NCBI RefSeq assembly: GCF_000226975.2 | Contig: NZ_CP019285.1 | Coordinates: forward strand, 372,001-436,000 | DNA from: Halobiforma lacisalsi AJ5 | GTDB lineage: Archaea > Halobacteriota > Halobacteria > Halobacteriales > Natrialbaceae | Length of the DNA stretch: 64,000 nucleotides | Reading direction: 5' to 3' | Shown: positions 1-8,753 of the stretch, piece by piece | How positions within the stretch are numbered: position 1 is the first letter of the stretch | Layout of the letters: the number at the start of each line of letters is the position of its first letter | Translations under genes and position numbers: made by a program | The notes under the pieces: generated by a model | Database searches by the model: none | Told to the model about the DNA's origin: nothing | The model's input: the letters and a program-made list of their open reading frames with translations, nothing else

Positions 1-227
1 CGGTCGACGAACCCGTCGAAGTCGAACGTGTGGCCGTGGTCGGCCGCGAGCAGGTAGCGGTCGATCTCCATCGGCAGCGGACCCGCGATGTCCGTCGCCC
101 CGCCCTCGCCGACGCGTTCGCCGAGCGTCTCGAGGACCGCACGCGTCGTCCTGACGGCCTCGGCCTGCGTCCCGGCCTCCACTCGGTGCTGTACCTCGCC
201 GATGAAGTCGTTGTAGCTCGTTGACAT
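1..227 (-). CDS. DUF2267 family protein (3' end cut by window)
   Basis: The frame opens with ATG at 227 and runs off the left edge, so only about 75 residues are visible. The start (MSTSYNDFIGEVQHR) and the following acidic helical sequence, including a DGF motif near the edge, match the beginning of DUF2267 proteins, a helical family common in haloarchaea and without an established biochemical role. It points away from the next gene, which is on the same strand but 83 bases upstream. Family assignment rests on the N-terminal pattern only. Confidence 0.7.
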   Translation of the reverse strand, partial: MSTSYNDFIGEVQHRVEAGTQAEAVRTTRAVLETLGERVGEGGATDIAGPLPMEIDRYLLAADHGHTFDFDGFVD

Positions 228-310
228 CGGAACCACCTAGCGATCGATACGGAGGAGTCGAAAAACCATACGCCGGCCTTCGCAGGTCGGAATCGACGGG
301 GCGACCGGAA

Positions 311-1291
311 CTACCCCTCGGGAGCGAACGCCACCATCGTCTCCTCGAGCGTCTCGGTCGAGGCTGGCTCGGGGAGGACAATAAGCGGCTCGTCGATCGG
401 CGTCCGCTCGACCAGCCCCTGCAGTCGGTCGCGGGCGTCGTCGGGCGTCGCCGCGATCCCCAGGTCGTCGACCATCTCGTCGGAGACGGCGTCGGCGGCG
501 GCCTCCCGATCCCCGGAGCGCCAGGCGTCGGCGACCCGGTCGGCCCGCTCGGGGTAGGCCGACGCGACCGCGTTCCGGTACCCCTCGCCGCTGCCGACGT
601 AGTACGCGACGTGTCGACGGATCGTCCGGCGCGCCGTCTCGAGGTCCGGGTCGACGGCCGCGGGGACATACGGCGCGACCGTGATCTCCGCGGGGTCGCG
701 GTCCCGCTCCTGGGCAGCCCCGGCGACTTCCTCGAACGCCTCGTCGAGCTGCGAGAACGGGATGTTGTGCGGAATCCAGCCGTCGCAGAGCCGGCCGACG
801 ACCCGCCGGTTGGCCGGCCCGAGCCCGGCGTGGTAGATCGGCACCGATCCGCTCTCGAGCGCGGGGAAGTCCGCGACCGAGAGCAGTTCGCCGTCGTAGT
901 CGACGGGCTCGCCGTCGCCGGAGAGGTACCCGCGGACGATCTCGATGGTCTCGTGGGCGCGTCGCACCGGCTGGTCGAACGACATCCCGTGGAGATCCTC
1001 GACGGCCTTCGGGGTACTCGTCCCGAGTCCGAGCGTGAACCGCCCGTCGGAGGCGCGCTCGAGCGCGGCAGCGGTCATCGCCAGGACGGCCGGCGACCGC
1101 GAGTAGACGTTCAGGATGGCGCTGCCGAGTTCTACCTCGTCGGTGCGGGTCGCCAGTTCGCCTAGCTGGACGACGGCGCTTTCGCCCCACAACTCGCCGA
1201 GCCAGACCCCGTCGTAGCCGAGTTCTTCGGCGCGAACCGCGCGATCGATCCGTTCGGCGTCCCCCGACGTCAGTACCAGTCCGACGTTCAT
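311..1291 (-). CDS. Luciferase-like (LLM-type) F420-dependent oxidoreductase
   Basis: A 326-residue protein of the bacterial-luciferase-like TIM-barrel family. In archaea such enzymes generally use coenzyme F420 rather than FMN, which fits the presence of F420 biosynthesis genes (cofG, cofC) in the same window. Visible signs are the N-terminal strand MNVGLVLTSGD, the WLGELWG segment after the first helix, the GLGTSTPKAVE loop and a C-terminal region with TPDDARDRLQ typical of LLM proteins. The frame is open further upstream, but the ATG at 1291 begins exactly at the conserved first strand, so that start was chosen. The substrate cannot be read from the sequence. Confidence 0.85.
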   Translation of the reverse strand: MNVGLVLTSGDAERIDRAVRAEELGYDGVWLGELWGESAVVQLGELATRTDEVELGSAILNVYSRSPAVLAMTAAALERASDGRFTLGLGTSTPKAVEDLHGMSFDQPVRRAHETIEIVRGYLSGDGEPVDYDGELLSVADFPALESGSVPIYHAGLGPANRRVVGRLCDGWIPHNIPFSQLDEAFEEVAGAAQERDRDPAEITVAPYVPAAVDPDLETARRTIRRHVAYYVGSGEGYRNAVASAYPERADRVADAWRSGDREAAADAVSDEMVDDLGIAATPDDARDRLQGLVERTPIDEPLIVLPEPASTETLEETMVAFAPEG

Positions 1292-1347
1292 GGTCGTGGT
1301 CTCGATGCCCAGCGAGAAAAGGATCGGTGTCGATCTGCCACGGCGGA

Positions 1348-2094
1348 CTACAACGTCGCGATCGTCGCGATCGTCGCCGAAAACAGGCCGAGGGCGATCC
1401 ACGTCAGTCCCGGCTTCGCCAGCCGCCGGGCGGCCACCTCCTGGGAGGCGTCCGCGACGACGAACGCGGGCGCGCCCGGCCCGTCCTCGATCACCGCGCT
1501 GACGTCCCGCATCCGCTCGCGCGCGTCGACATCGTAGCGGGACTGCCCGAAGACGTACGCCTCCTCGCCGGGCTCGAGCCGGCGTTCGTGGTACTTCCGG
1601 TCGTTCCCGGTCGCGATCTCGACGACCTTGAGGTCGACGGACGTGTTCTCTGACTCGAGGTCGGACTCGGTCGCGAGAAATTCCCGGATCGGCTCGGGTT
1701 CGGGCTCGCCGCCGTCGACCCGGATCGTGTCCTCGCTCGCGAGCGCGAGGTCGGCTCCCGCCGGGTCGACGCGCACGCTCGCGGTCTCGTCCTCGAGTCG
1801 GAACGGGACGCCGCCGGCCCCCCGATCGACGGTGTTCCACGAGGAGTTCTTGCCGCTGGACTGGTACTCCTCGACCTCGTACTCGTAGACGAGACACCCG
1901 CTGCCGGTCAGCGGCGCGGTCACCGTCGCATCGATCCGGTCCGCGGTCCCCTCGAGTTCGACCGGGCCGTCGGCTCGTTCGACCGCGACGACGTCGTCGG
2001 TGTCGCCCCGGTAGACGTGATATGCGGGCCTGAGTTTCCAGCAGCCGCCCGCAACGAGACCGATACCGACGGCGACGAACAGGACCTCGAACAT
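1348..2094 (-). CDS. GIDE-domain membrane protein
   Basis: A 248-residue protein with a hydrophobic N-terminal segment (residues 3-18), a soluble middle part and a C-terminal membrane helix (about 228-248). The middle contains the pattern of the GIDE domain: a first half with GTADRIDATVTAPLTGSGCLVY and a second half with ERRLEPGEEAYVFG before the last helix. In eukaryotes GIDE occurs in the mitochondrial E3 ligase MUL1/MULAN; prokaryotic members, as here, have no RING finger after the last helix. The likely role is a membrane-bound adaptor or binding domain, but no biochemical function is established. It follows the LLM gene by 56 bases on the same strand. Confidence 0.75.
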   Translation of the reverse strand: MFEVLFVAVGIGLVAGGCWKLRPAYHVYRGDTDDVVAVERADGPVELEGTADRIDATVTAPLTGSGCLVYEYEVEEYQSSGKNSSWNTVDRGAGGVPFRLEDETASVRVDPAGADLALASEDTIRVDGGEPEPEPIREFLATESDLESENTSVDLKVVEIATGNDRKYHERRLEPGEEAYVFGQSRYDVDARERMRDVSAVIEDGPGAPAFVVADASQEVAARRLAKPGLTWIALGLFSATIATIATL

Positions 2095-2160
2095 CGATCG
2101 GAGGTCACAGCCGGCGGCGATAATAGTGTCGATCTCCGGACACCACGGCCGCCGAGGAAC

Positions 2161-3384
2161 TCACTCGTGGCGCAAGGCCTCGATCGGATCCACACGCGCC
2201 CCGCGCCAGGCCGGATACAGCCCCGAGACGACGCCGACGCCGATCCCGACGGCGATCGCGATCGCGATCCAGTCGACCGGGTACGCCATCGGCCACTCGA
2301 GGAAGCGGACGCCGAGGTAGCCGGCCCCGAGCCCGGCGGCGACGCCGACGAGCGCACCGATCACCCCGAGGATGACCGACTCGACGAGAAACAGTTGCAT
2401 GACGTCGCGTTTCGTCGCGCCGACGGCCTTCATGATGCCGATCTCCCGGGTCCGCTCGGTGACGCTGACGATCATGATGTTCGCGATGCCGATCGAACCG
2501 ACCACGAGCGCGATCGCCGCGACCGCACCGATAAACAGCGTCAGTTGGTCGACGATGTCGGTGAACTGCTCGATCGCGTCCTCCACCGTCTGGACCTCGA
2601 TTCGGTCGTCCTCGGCTTTCAGTTCGGCGGCGTGGGACTCCTCCTCGAGGTAGTCGACGACCGCTTCCTGTGCAGGATCGATTCGCTCGAAGTTCTCCGC
2701 GCCGACCTGCAGCGTCGGGTACGCGATCTCCTCGTCGCCGTCGGGCGTCTCGATGGTCGTCTCGTAGTAGGAGTCGACGGGGACGAATACCTGCGGCGGC
2801 GTCTGCTCGCCGAATTCGCGCTCGACGACGCCGGTGACGGTCACCGTCACGACCTCGCCGTCCTCGAACGCGAGCTCGAGTTCGTCGCCTGCCGAGAGGT
2901 TCTCCTCGAACAGCCGGCTGGCCGGCTCGTTGACGACGGCCTCGTCGGGGCCGTCGAAGGGCTCACCTTCGACGAAGGTCGTGTGTTCGAAGCGATCGGC
3001 GGTCGTCGCCTGGGCGTCGATGACGCCGGTCACCTGTTCGTCGTCCGTGGCCGTCTGGACGACGTCGACCGACGCTTCGGGCGCGACGAAGGCGACGTCC
3101 TCGCGTTCCTGGAGCGCCTCGACGTCGCTCTCGGTGTAGATCGGCGTATCGACGGGAACGATCCCCACGCCGGCTTCGGGTTCGGTCTGGGTCTGGACGA
3201 CCATCACCGGCTCCTGTTCGGCCTCGATGTCGCCGACGATGCTCGCCGAGAAGCCGGAGCCAAGCACCATGAACGTGATGACGGCCGCGACGCCGATGAT
3301 GACGCCGATCGTTGTCAGCGTCGACCGGAGCTTGTGCGAGGTGATCGACCGCCAGGCGATACGGACGCTCTCGCGAACGTTCAT
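2161..3384 (-). CDS. MacB/FtsX-type ABC transporter permease
   Basis: A 407-residue permease. One membrane helix near the N terminus (about residues 18-45, following SITSHKLRSTLTTIG) is followed by a large extracytoplasmic MacB-like domain (about 50-280) and three C-terminal membrane helices with the FtsX pattern, including TREIGIMKAVGATKRDVM on the cytosolic side. Such proteins work with a LolD/MacB-type ATPase as mechanotransmitters in export of lipoproteins, peptides or drugs rather than as classical channels. The start overlaps the last 4 bases of the ATPase gene upstream (ATGA), so the two are translationally coupled. The exported substrate is unknown. Confidence 0.92.
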   Translation of the reverse strand: MNVRESVRIAWRSITSHKLRSTLTTIGVIIGVAAVITFMVLGSGFSASIVGDIEAEQEPVMVVQTQTEPEAGVGIVPVDTPIYTESDVEALQEREDVAFVAPEASVDVVQTATDDEQVTGVIDAQATTADRFEHTTFVEGEPFDGPDEAVVNEPASRLFEENLSAGDELELAFEDGEVVTVTVTGVVEREFGEQTPPQVFVPVDSYYETTIETPDGDEEIAYPTLQVGAENFERIDPAQEAVVDYLEEESHAAELKAEDDRIEVQTVEDAIEQFTDIVDQLTLFIGAVAAIALVVGSIGIANIMIVSVTERTREIGIMKAVGATKRDVMQLFLVESVILGVIGALVGVAAGLGAGYLGVRFLEWPMAYPVDWIAIAIAVGIGVGVVSGLYPAWRGARVDPIEALRHE

Positions 3385-4223
3385 GGATCGGTTCCCTCCC
3401 CGGATTCGGCCTCCGCCCGGGCCTCGGCGTCCGCTCGACTTCCCGAATCATTCCGTCTCCTCCGGTCGGGGCCGGGTTCGAGCGCCGAGTCCGGGACGGC
3501 AACGTCCCGGGCCTCGTCCAGGTGCTCGAGATCCTCGATCCGGCCGTCGAGCAGGTGGACGACGTGGTCGGCGTACTCCGCGACCTCCCGCTCGTGGGTC
3601 ACCACGAGCATCGTCGTCCCCTCGTCGTTCAGATCCGAAAAGAGGTCCATGATCTCGGCTTCGGTCTCGGTGTCGAGGTTGCCCGTCGGCTCGTCGGCCA
3701 GCACGAGCGTCGGATCGTTCGCCAGCGCCCGGGCGACGGCGACCCGCTGGCGCTGGCCACCCGAGAGTTCGCTGGGCAGGTGCTCCAGCCGGTCGCCGAG
3801 TCCGACCCGCTCGAGCAGCGTCCGCGCCCGTTGCTGTCGATCTGCGTCGACCGAATCGTGAAACACCATCGGCAGCGTGACGTTCTCCGCGGCGGTCAGC
3901 CGCGGCATCAGGTTGAACGTCTGGAAGACGAACCCGATCTCGGTCCCCCGAAGGTGGGCGCGCTCGGTATCCGAGAGCGCGCTCACCGATCGGCCGCCGA
4001 CCTCGATCTCCCCCTCCGTGGGCGTATCGAGACACCCGATCAGGTTCATGAGCGTACTCTTCCCCGATCCGCTCGGCCCCATCACCGCGGTGAACGACCC
4101 CTCTCCAAGCGTCAGCGACACGCCGTCGATCGCGTGAACCGGCTCCGCGAGGTGATAGGTCCGGCGGACGTTCTCGACGGCGACGGCCGACGCCGTCTCG
4201 AGTGTCTGGCGCTCACCGGACAT
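3381..4223 (-). CDS. ABC transporter ATP-binding protein (MacB/LolD type)
   Basis: A 280-residue ATPase with Walker A GPSGSGKST (49-57), Q-loop Gln101, signature LSGGQRQR (153-160) and Walker B LVLADEPT (173-180), followed by VVTHERE with the switch histidine. The spacing and the TGNLDTETEAEIM sequence after Walker B are characteristic of the MacB/LolD/FtsE branch, matching the permease that follows with a 4-base overlap. The last 35 residues form an Arg-rich then acidic low-complexity tail that is not part of the conserved domain. First gene of the two-gene exporter operon. Confidence 0.95.
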   Translation of the reverse strand: MSGERQTLETASAVAVENVRRTYHLAEPVHAIDGVSLTLGEGSFTAVMGPSGSGKSTLMNLIGCLDTPTEGEIEVGGRSVSALSDTERAHLRGTEIGFVFQTFNLMPRLTAAENVTLPMVFHDSVDADRQQRARTLLERVGLGDRLEHLPSELSGGQRQRVAVARALANDPTLVLADEPTGNLDTETEAEIMDLFSDLNDEGTTMLVVTHEREVAEYADHVVHLLDGRIEDLEHLDEARDVAVPDSALEPGPDRRRRNDSGSRADAEARAEAESGEGTDP

Positions 4224-4326
4224 CTCAACCGGCTACCACGACCGCCCGGAAAACGGTTACAATCGGTCACAGAACGTGAGTATCGTCAGCGCGATCGAAA
4301 ACCGGTTACCGGCTACCGGCCACCGA

Positions 4327-5883
4327 CTACGCCTCGCGCCCATCGAAGACGACCTCCCCGTCGACGACCGTGTTCGCCACGTCTATCTCGTCGATCCGGT
4401 CGGTCTCCCACGGTGACTCCTCGAGGACGACCAGATCCGCCCGTTTGCCGACCTCGAGGGTGCCGAGTCGGTCCTCGTCGAAGCCGGCGTAGGCCGCGCC
4501 GCGGGTGTAGGCTCGCAGCGCCTCGGTCACCGAGAGTCGCTGGCTCTCGGTCGGCGCGGTGACGGCGTGGTGGACGCCGAGCAGCGGATCGAGCGGCATA
4601 CAGTCCGAGCCAAAGGCGAGCGGGACGCCCGCCTCGAGTACGTCCCGGAGTCGGTTCGTCCGTCGCCGTCGCGCCTCGCCGAGCCGCTGGTCGTAGAGGC
4701 CGCCCTCGGCGGCCCAGCGGTGGAAGTTCGGCTGCATCGAGGCGACGATCCCCGCGTCGGCCATGCGCTCGAGGTGGTCGTCCGTCGCGAGTTCGACGTG
4801 TTCGATCCGGTGGCGCGACCTCGCGGGATCGTCGGTATCCTCGAGCGCGGCGATCGTCTCCTCGATGGCCTCGTCGCCGATGGCGTGGGCGGTCACCTGG
4901 TACCCCTCGGCGTCGGCCCGCTCGACGATCGCGCGGAGTTCGTCGGGGTCGACGACCCACTCGCCGTCGGTGTCGCTGTCGCCGTCGCCGTCCGCGTACG
5001 CCTCGCCCAGCTTCGCCGTCCGGGCCCCGATACTGCCGTCCGTGTAGGTCTTGATCGCGCCCGTCCGCACGCGGTCGCTGCCCGCGTTCGTCGCGAGGCC
5101 GACCTCCGTGACGGCCTCGAGGTGGTCGGCCCAGTAGTTGATTCGCACCCGCGTCGGGAGTTCGCCCTCGCCCTCGGCCTCGAGGTCGCGGTAGACCCGC
5201 GGGGCCTCGGAGTTGCGGACCATGTCGTGGACGGCGGTGACGCCTCGTTCGGCCGCGTGCTCGAGGCCGGCGGTGACCAGGTCGCGGGTCTCCTCGTAGC
5301 CCGGCGCGATCCCTTTCCGGACGGCCTCGGCGGCGTCCTCGACGACGACGCCCGTGGGTTCGCCGTCCTCTTTCCGGACGTCACCGTCGGGGAGATCCGC
5401 GGCGATCCGCTCGAGGGCGACGGAGTTCAGCGACGCGGCGTGCATGTCGACCCGGAGCGCGACGACGGGCCGCTCGTCGCTGACCCGATCCAGATCCTCG
5501 CGGGTGAGGTAGTCCGCGTCGTCCCACTCGCTCTCGTCGTAGCCGAAGCCCTGGATCCACTCCCCGTCGTCCGTCTCCGCCGCACGGGCCTCGAGGCGCT
5601 CGAGACACTCCCCGGCACTTTCCGCGCCCGAGAGGTCGGCGTGGACCAGGTACCGGCCGAGGTTCTCGACGTGAGTGTGGGCGTCGATGAAGCCGGGCAG
5701 GACGACCCGTCCCTCGCAGTCGATCACGTCCGTCTCGACGCCCTCGAGGAACTCGACCTCGTAGGCGTCGCCGAGACGGACGATCTCGCCGTTACGGACC
5801 GCGAGGGCCTCGTGGACCTCGTCGGGGTCCGTCAGCGTGTGTACTTCAGCGTTCGTGAACAGCCGGTCGGCGGCCTCGGTCAT
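4327..5883 (-). CDS. Metal-dependent amidohydrolase (YtcJ-like, amidohydrolase 3)
   Basis: A 518-residue amidohydrolase-fold enzyme. The N-terminal beta-sandwich leads into GFIDAHTHV, whose two histidines (69 and 71) are metal ligands. Further conserved pieces include TDGSIGARTAKL, the metal-ligand His segments TAHAIGDEA and RHRIEHVEL, the FGSDCMPLDP aspartate near the C terminus, and the closing KRADLVVLEESPWE / VDGEVVFDG segments typical of the YtcJ group. Substrates of this group are mostly unknown (amide or carbamate-like compounds). The open frame extends 16 codons upstream to 5931, but ATG at 5883 gives the usual N terminus, so 5883 was chosen. Confidence 0.9.
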   Translation of the reverse strand: MTEAADRLFTNAEVHTLTDPDEVHEALAVRNGEIVRLGDAYEVEFLEGVETDVIDCEGRVVLPGFIDAHTHVENLGRYLVHADLSGAESAGECLERLEARAAETDDGEWIQGFGYDESEWDDADYLTREDLDRVSDERPVVALRVDMHAASLNSVALERIAADLPDGDVRKEDGEPTGVVVEDAAEAVRKGIAPGYEETRDLVTAGLEHAAERGVTAVHDMVRNSEAPRVYRDLEAEGEGELPTRVRINYWADHLEAVTEVGLATNAGSDRVRTGAIKTYTDGSIGARTAKLGEAYADGDGDSDTDGEWVVDPDELRAIVERADAEGYQVTAHAIGDEAIEETIAALEDTDDPARSRHRIEHVELATDDHLERMADAGIVASMQPNFHRWAAEGGLYDQRLGEARRRRTNRLRDVLEAGVPLAFGSDCMPLDPLLGVHHAVTAPTESQRLSVTEALRAYTRGAAYAGFDEDRLGTLEVGKRADLVVLEESPWETDRIDEIDVANTVVDGEVVFDGREA

Positions 5884-5980
5884 CGTTGGAACACGCTCGC
5901 GGAGGGGCAAAAACGGTACTGGTAACGGCACCGAGGCGGACCGAAGTCTGTCGGAACCGACGTGTCACCGATCTCACCGA

Positions 5981-5988
5981 TATATAAG
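5981..5988 (+). promoter_or_regulatory. TATA box of the four-helix membrane protein gene at 6013
   Basis: TATATAAG lies 25 bases before the ATG at 6013, so transcription should begin at or a few bases before the start codon. This decides the start in favour of 6013 over an upstream in-frame ATG at 5962, which lies before the TATA box. Confidence 0.7.
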
Positions 5989-6012
5989 TCGTCTCGCCTC
6001 GAGTGCGTCCGT

Positions 6013-6495
6013 ATGGTCTCCCGCGAAAACCGCGTCATCGTCGGCTCCTTCGTCCTCCTCGTCGCCGCGATCGCCCTCCTGACGACGATCGACCGCTACC
6101 TCGGCGTCTCGCTCGATCAGCACCCCCTCCCCGCGTTCCTCGTCGTCGTCGGAGTGGCGGTCGTCCTGCCTCAGCTATATCTCGCCGTGACCACGCCCGA
6201 CGACGGCGAGGAGGTGTCGCCACGCGCCCGGGTCCGGTTCGCCGCCGTCGCGATCGCCGCCTTCGCCGTCATGTTCGCGGGCGGCACGATCACCGGGCTC
6301 GCCGACCTCACGGGCGGGGCGCTCGAGGACCCCGAAACGCTCCAGCACCTCGCGATCCTGTCGGTCGGCGCGCTGGCGCTCGTCGCGCTGGTCGGCTACG
6401 AGTTCCTCGACGGGTATCGATCGGGGTCGGATTCGGGGTCGGGGTCAGGGTCGGGATCGGGATCGAGATCCAGCAACCACGACACCCGAAAATGA
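6013..6495 (+). CDS. Four-helix membrane protein, haloarchaeal, function unknown
   Basis: A 160-residue protein with four predicted membrane helices (about 8-27, 38-56, 76-97 and 113-134) and a short C-terminal tail made almost only of Gly and Ser. The tail (positions about 6421-6470) is encoded by a hexanucleotide-like array alternating Ser codons with Gly codons, and could vary in length between strains. No family is recognised. It is a single gene between the convergent amidohydrolase and hmgA, with its own TATA box. Confidence 0.7.
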   Translation: MVSRENRVIVGSFVLLVAAIALLTTIDRYLGVSLDQHPLPAFLVVVGVAVVLPQLYLAVTTPDDGEEVSPRARVRFAAVAIAAFAVMFAGGTITGLADLTGGALEDPETLQHLAILSVGALALVALVGYEFLDGYRSGSDSGSGSGSGSGSRSSNHDTRK

Positions 6496-6607
6496 CGTCG
6501 GTATCTATCCTCGAAACCCCAGGTCGCTTTCCATCGTCGAAACTCCGGATCAGCCCCGGTCGGCGGAATCAGCAATCCTTAGGACAGCCGACTGTCTCCA
6601 CCGACAC

Positions 6608-7843
6608 ATGACCACGACCGATCCCGCCGAACTCGCCGACCGCGTCGCGGACGGCGACCTTCGCATCCACGAACTCGAGGAGGAGGCCGACCACGAGACG
6701 GCTGCCGAAGCCCGCCGGCTGCTCGTCGAGCGCGAGACGGACGCGGACCTCGAGGCCGTCGCGGACTACACGTTCAGCGCCGAGCAGGCGAACAACACGG
6801 CTATCGAGAACATGATCGGCGCGACCCAGGTGCCGATGGGCGTCGCCGGGCCCGTTCCGGTCGACGGCGGGGCGGCCGAGGGCGACTACTACCTCCCGCT
6901 GGCGACGACCGAGGGCGCGCTGGTGGCGTCGATCAACCGCGGCCTGTCGACCATTCGGTCGGTCGGCGGCGCGACCGCTCGGGTGACGAAAAACGGAATG
7001 ACTCGGGCCCCGGTGTTCCGAGTCGACGGCGTCGCAGCGGCCTCCGAGACGATCGAGTGGGTCGCCGACAACGTCGACCGGCTCCGCGAGGCCGCCGAGT
7101 CGACGACCAGCCACGGCGAGTTGATCGACGTCGAACCCTACGTCGTCGGCGACTCCGTCTACCTGCGATTCGCCTACGACACCAAGGACGCGATGGGGAT
7201 GAACATGGCCACCATCGCGACCGGCGAGGCCTGCGAACTCGTCGAGGCGGAGACGCCGGCCTCGCTCGTGGCGCTGTCGGGCAACCTCTGTTCGGACAAG
7301 AAACCCGCCGCGATCAACGCCGTCGAGGGTCGCGGGCGCTCCGTGACCGCGGACGTCCTCATCCCCGGCGACGTCGTCGAGGACCGACTCCACACCACGC
7401 CCGAGGCCATCGCCGAGGCCAACACCCGGAAGAACCTGACCGGCAGCGCCAAGGCCGGCAGCCTCGGGTTCAACGCCCACGCCGCGAACGTCGTCGCCGC
7501 CGCGTTCCTCGCGACCGGTCAGGACGAGGCCCAGGTCGTCGAGGGCGCGAACGCGATCACCACCATGGACGCCAGACCGAACGAGGATGGGACAAGCGAC
7601 CTCTACGCCTCCGTCTCGCTTGCCTCCCTCGAGGTCGGCACGGTCGGCGGGGGGACCAAACTGCCGACGCAGGCCGAGGCGCTCGAGATTCTCGGCCTGC
7701 GCGGCGGCGGCGATCCGGCGGGGTCGAACGCGGACGCCCTGGCGGAGGTCATCGCCGTCGGCGCGCTGGCGGGCGAACTCTCCCTGCTCGCGGCGCTGTC
7801 CTCGCGCCACCTCGCGAGCGCACACGAGGACCTCGGGCGGTAA
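6608..7843 (+). CDS. hmgA: Hydroxymethylglutaryl-CoA reductase (NADPH)
   Basis: A 411-residue class I HMG-CoA reductase that converts HMG-CoA to mevalonate, the committed step to archaeal isoprenoid lipids and carotenoids. Diagnostic motifs are ENMIGATQVPMGVAGPV near residues 76-92, DAMGMNMATIATG (the cofactor-binding DAMGMN signature), GTVGGGTKLPTQ, and the C-terminal SRHLASAH containing the catalytic histidine. Length and motif order match haloarchaeal enzymes, the target of mevinolin/simvastatin used as a selection drug in these organisms. It appears monocistronic. Confidence 0.98.
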   Translation: MTTTDPAELADRVADGDLRIHELEEEADHETAAEARRLLVERETDADLEAVADYTFSAEQANNTAIENMIGATQVPMGVAGPVPVDGGAAEGDYYLPLATTEGALVASINRGLSTIRSVGGATARVTKNGMTRAPVFRVDGVAAASETIEWVADNVDRLREAAESTTSHGELIDVEPYVVGDSVYLRFAYDTKDAMGMNMATIATGEACELVEAETPASLVALSGNLCSDKKPAAINAVEGRGRSVTADVLIPGDVVEDRLHTTPEAIAEANTRKNLTGSAKAGSLGFNAHAANVVAAAFLATGQDEAQVVEGANAITTMDARPNEDGTSDLYASVSLASLEVGTVGGGTKLPTQAEALEILGLRGGGDPAGSNADALAEVIAVGALAGELSLLAALSSRHLASAHEDLGR

Positions 7844-7878
7844 CGCGGCGCTTTGGCCGGCAGCGGGTCGGAGTCTGC

Positions 7879-7920
7879 GGTCGCCGGTCATCGGTCGTCG
7901 GTCGTCAGTCGTCGGTCACG
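7879..7920 (+). repeat. Heptanucleotide tandem array (GGTCGTC, six degenerate units)
   Basis: Six consecutive 7-base units of consensus GGTCGTC with one or two changes per unit lie between hmgA and the next gene. The array is non-coding and directly precedes the promoter of the small zinc protein. See the finding on heptanucleotide arrays. Confidence 0.7.
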
Positions 7921-7941
7921 CTGTGATCGCGAACGGGAAAA

Positions 7942-7948
7942 CATATAC
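7942..7948 (+). promoter_or_regulatory. TATA box of the zinc-ribbon gene at 7971
   Basis: CATATAC lies about 25 bases upstream of the GTG at 7971, consistent with a leaderless transcript and supporting the GTG start. Confidence 0.55.
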
Positions 7949-7970
7949 CTGAACGGCCGAAGCCGGAGTC

Positions 7971-8177
7971 GTGAAAGACGAGAACCGGACCGTCGTCGAC
8001 ATCCTCGAGCGAGTGCGAGCGTCGCGTCGACGCAAGCGCTGCCCGGACTGCGGTGGTGTCGTCTCGATCCGCGGACACGGCGGCGAGTACTGCTGGACGT
8101 GCGTGAACTGCGAGGCAGTGGGAATCGGGTACGCGAGCCGTTCGGCCGCCCTGGAAGGCATCCCGCGGCGCGGGTGA
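7971..8177 (+). CDS. Small zinc-ribbon protein
   Basis: A 68-residue basic protein starting with GTG. It contains a CPDCGG knuckle (about residues 24-28) and a second CWTCVNC knuckle, i.e. two pairs of cysteines as in small CPxCG-related zinc fingers of haloarchaea. An N-terminal helix (VDILERVRASRRRKR) precedes the ribbon. Such proteins are abundant in haloarchaea and some affect biofilm or stress behaviour, but no role can be read here. GTG was preferred because of the TATA box 25 bases upstream and the absence of another start before the cysteines. Confidence 0.7.
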   Translation: MKDENRTVVDILERVRASRRRKRCPDCGGVVSIRGHGGEYCWTCVNCEAVGIGYASRSAALEGIPRRG

Positions 8178-8261
8178 TTCCCCGGGGCAACGGTCGACCC
8201 GTGAGCGCGCTCTCCTGTCGCCGTCGGTGATTGTTGTGGCAGTCTGGGAGTACGGTGTGGG

Positions 8262-8268
8262 TTTATAC
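8262..8268 (+). promoter_or_regulatory. TATA box of the CBS-domain gene
   Basis: TTTATAC centred about 33 bases before the ATG at 8298 implies a leader of only a few bases and excludes the in-frame ATG at 8277 as start. Confidence 0.55.
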
Positions 8269-8297
8269 TCACGTCCGTGGGACGGCAACGCAGGCCC

Positions 8298-8720
8298 ATG
8301 CCTATCGAAAACCTCGCCCGAAGCGACGTGGTAACGGCACAGGAAGGCGACTCCGTCCAGGAACTCGCGACACGCATGGACGAGTCCCACGTCGGGAGCA
8401 TCGTCATCACGGACGGCGACGAGCCGATCGGGATCGTCACCGATCGCGACCTCGCGACGCGCGTTCTCGGCAACGGGATGGATCCATCGGAGGCGACGGC
8501 CGGCGACGTCATGTCCGAAGATCCGACGACGATCGACCACGACGCCGGGTTCTACCAGATGACGGAACTGATGAGCGAGGACGGCGTCCGCCGGCTTCCC
8601 GTCTGCAACGACGACGACGAACTGGTCGGGATCATCACGTACGACGACCTCAGCGAACTCCTCGCCGACGAGCACATGCATCTCTCCGACGTCATCCAGG
8701 CCCAGCGCCCAGAGTACTGA
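8298..8720 (+). CDS. CBS-domain pair protein
   Basis: A 140-residue protein composed of two CBS domains (about 6-57 and 70-128). Each shows the CBS pattern: VQELATRMDESHVGSIVITD with GIVTDRDLATRVL in the first, and MTELMSEDGVRRLPVCND with GIITYDDLSELL in the second. Stand-alone CBS pairs bind adenine nucleotides or NADH and regulate partner proteins; this one resembles the IMPDH-like signalling CBS proteins found in many copies in haloarchaea. The partner is not evident from the neighbours. Confidence 0.92.
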   Translation: MPIENLARSDVVTAQEGDSVQELATRMDESHVGSIVITDGDEPIGIVTDRDLATRVLGNGMDPSEATAGDVMSEDPTTIDHDAGFYQMTELMSEDGVRRLPVCNDDDELVGIITYDDLSELLADEHMHLSDVIQAQRPEY

Positions 8721-8753
8721 CTGGTTCGCCGACGGCCCCGCTTCGTTCCGCGG

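Noticed and set aside
2017-3861. Long plus-strand open frame (614 codons) opposite the ABC transporter genes
   Set aside because: It is the mirror of high-GC genes on the other strand; its translation is rich in Arg, Asp and Gly without any domain, whereas the minus strand has clear permease and ATPase motifs.
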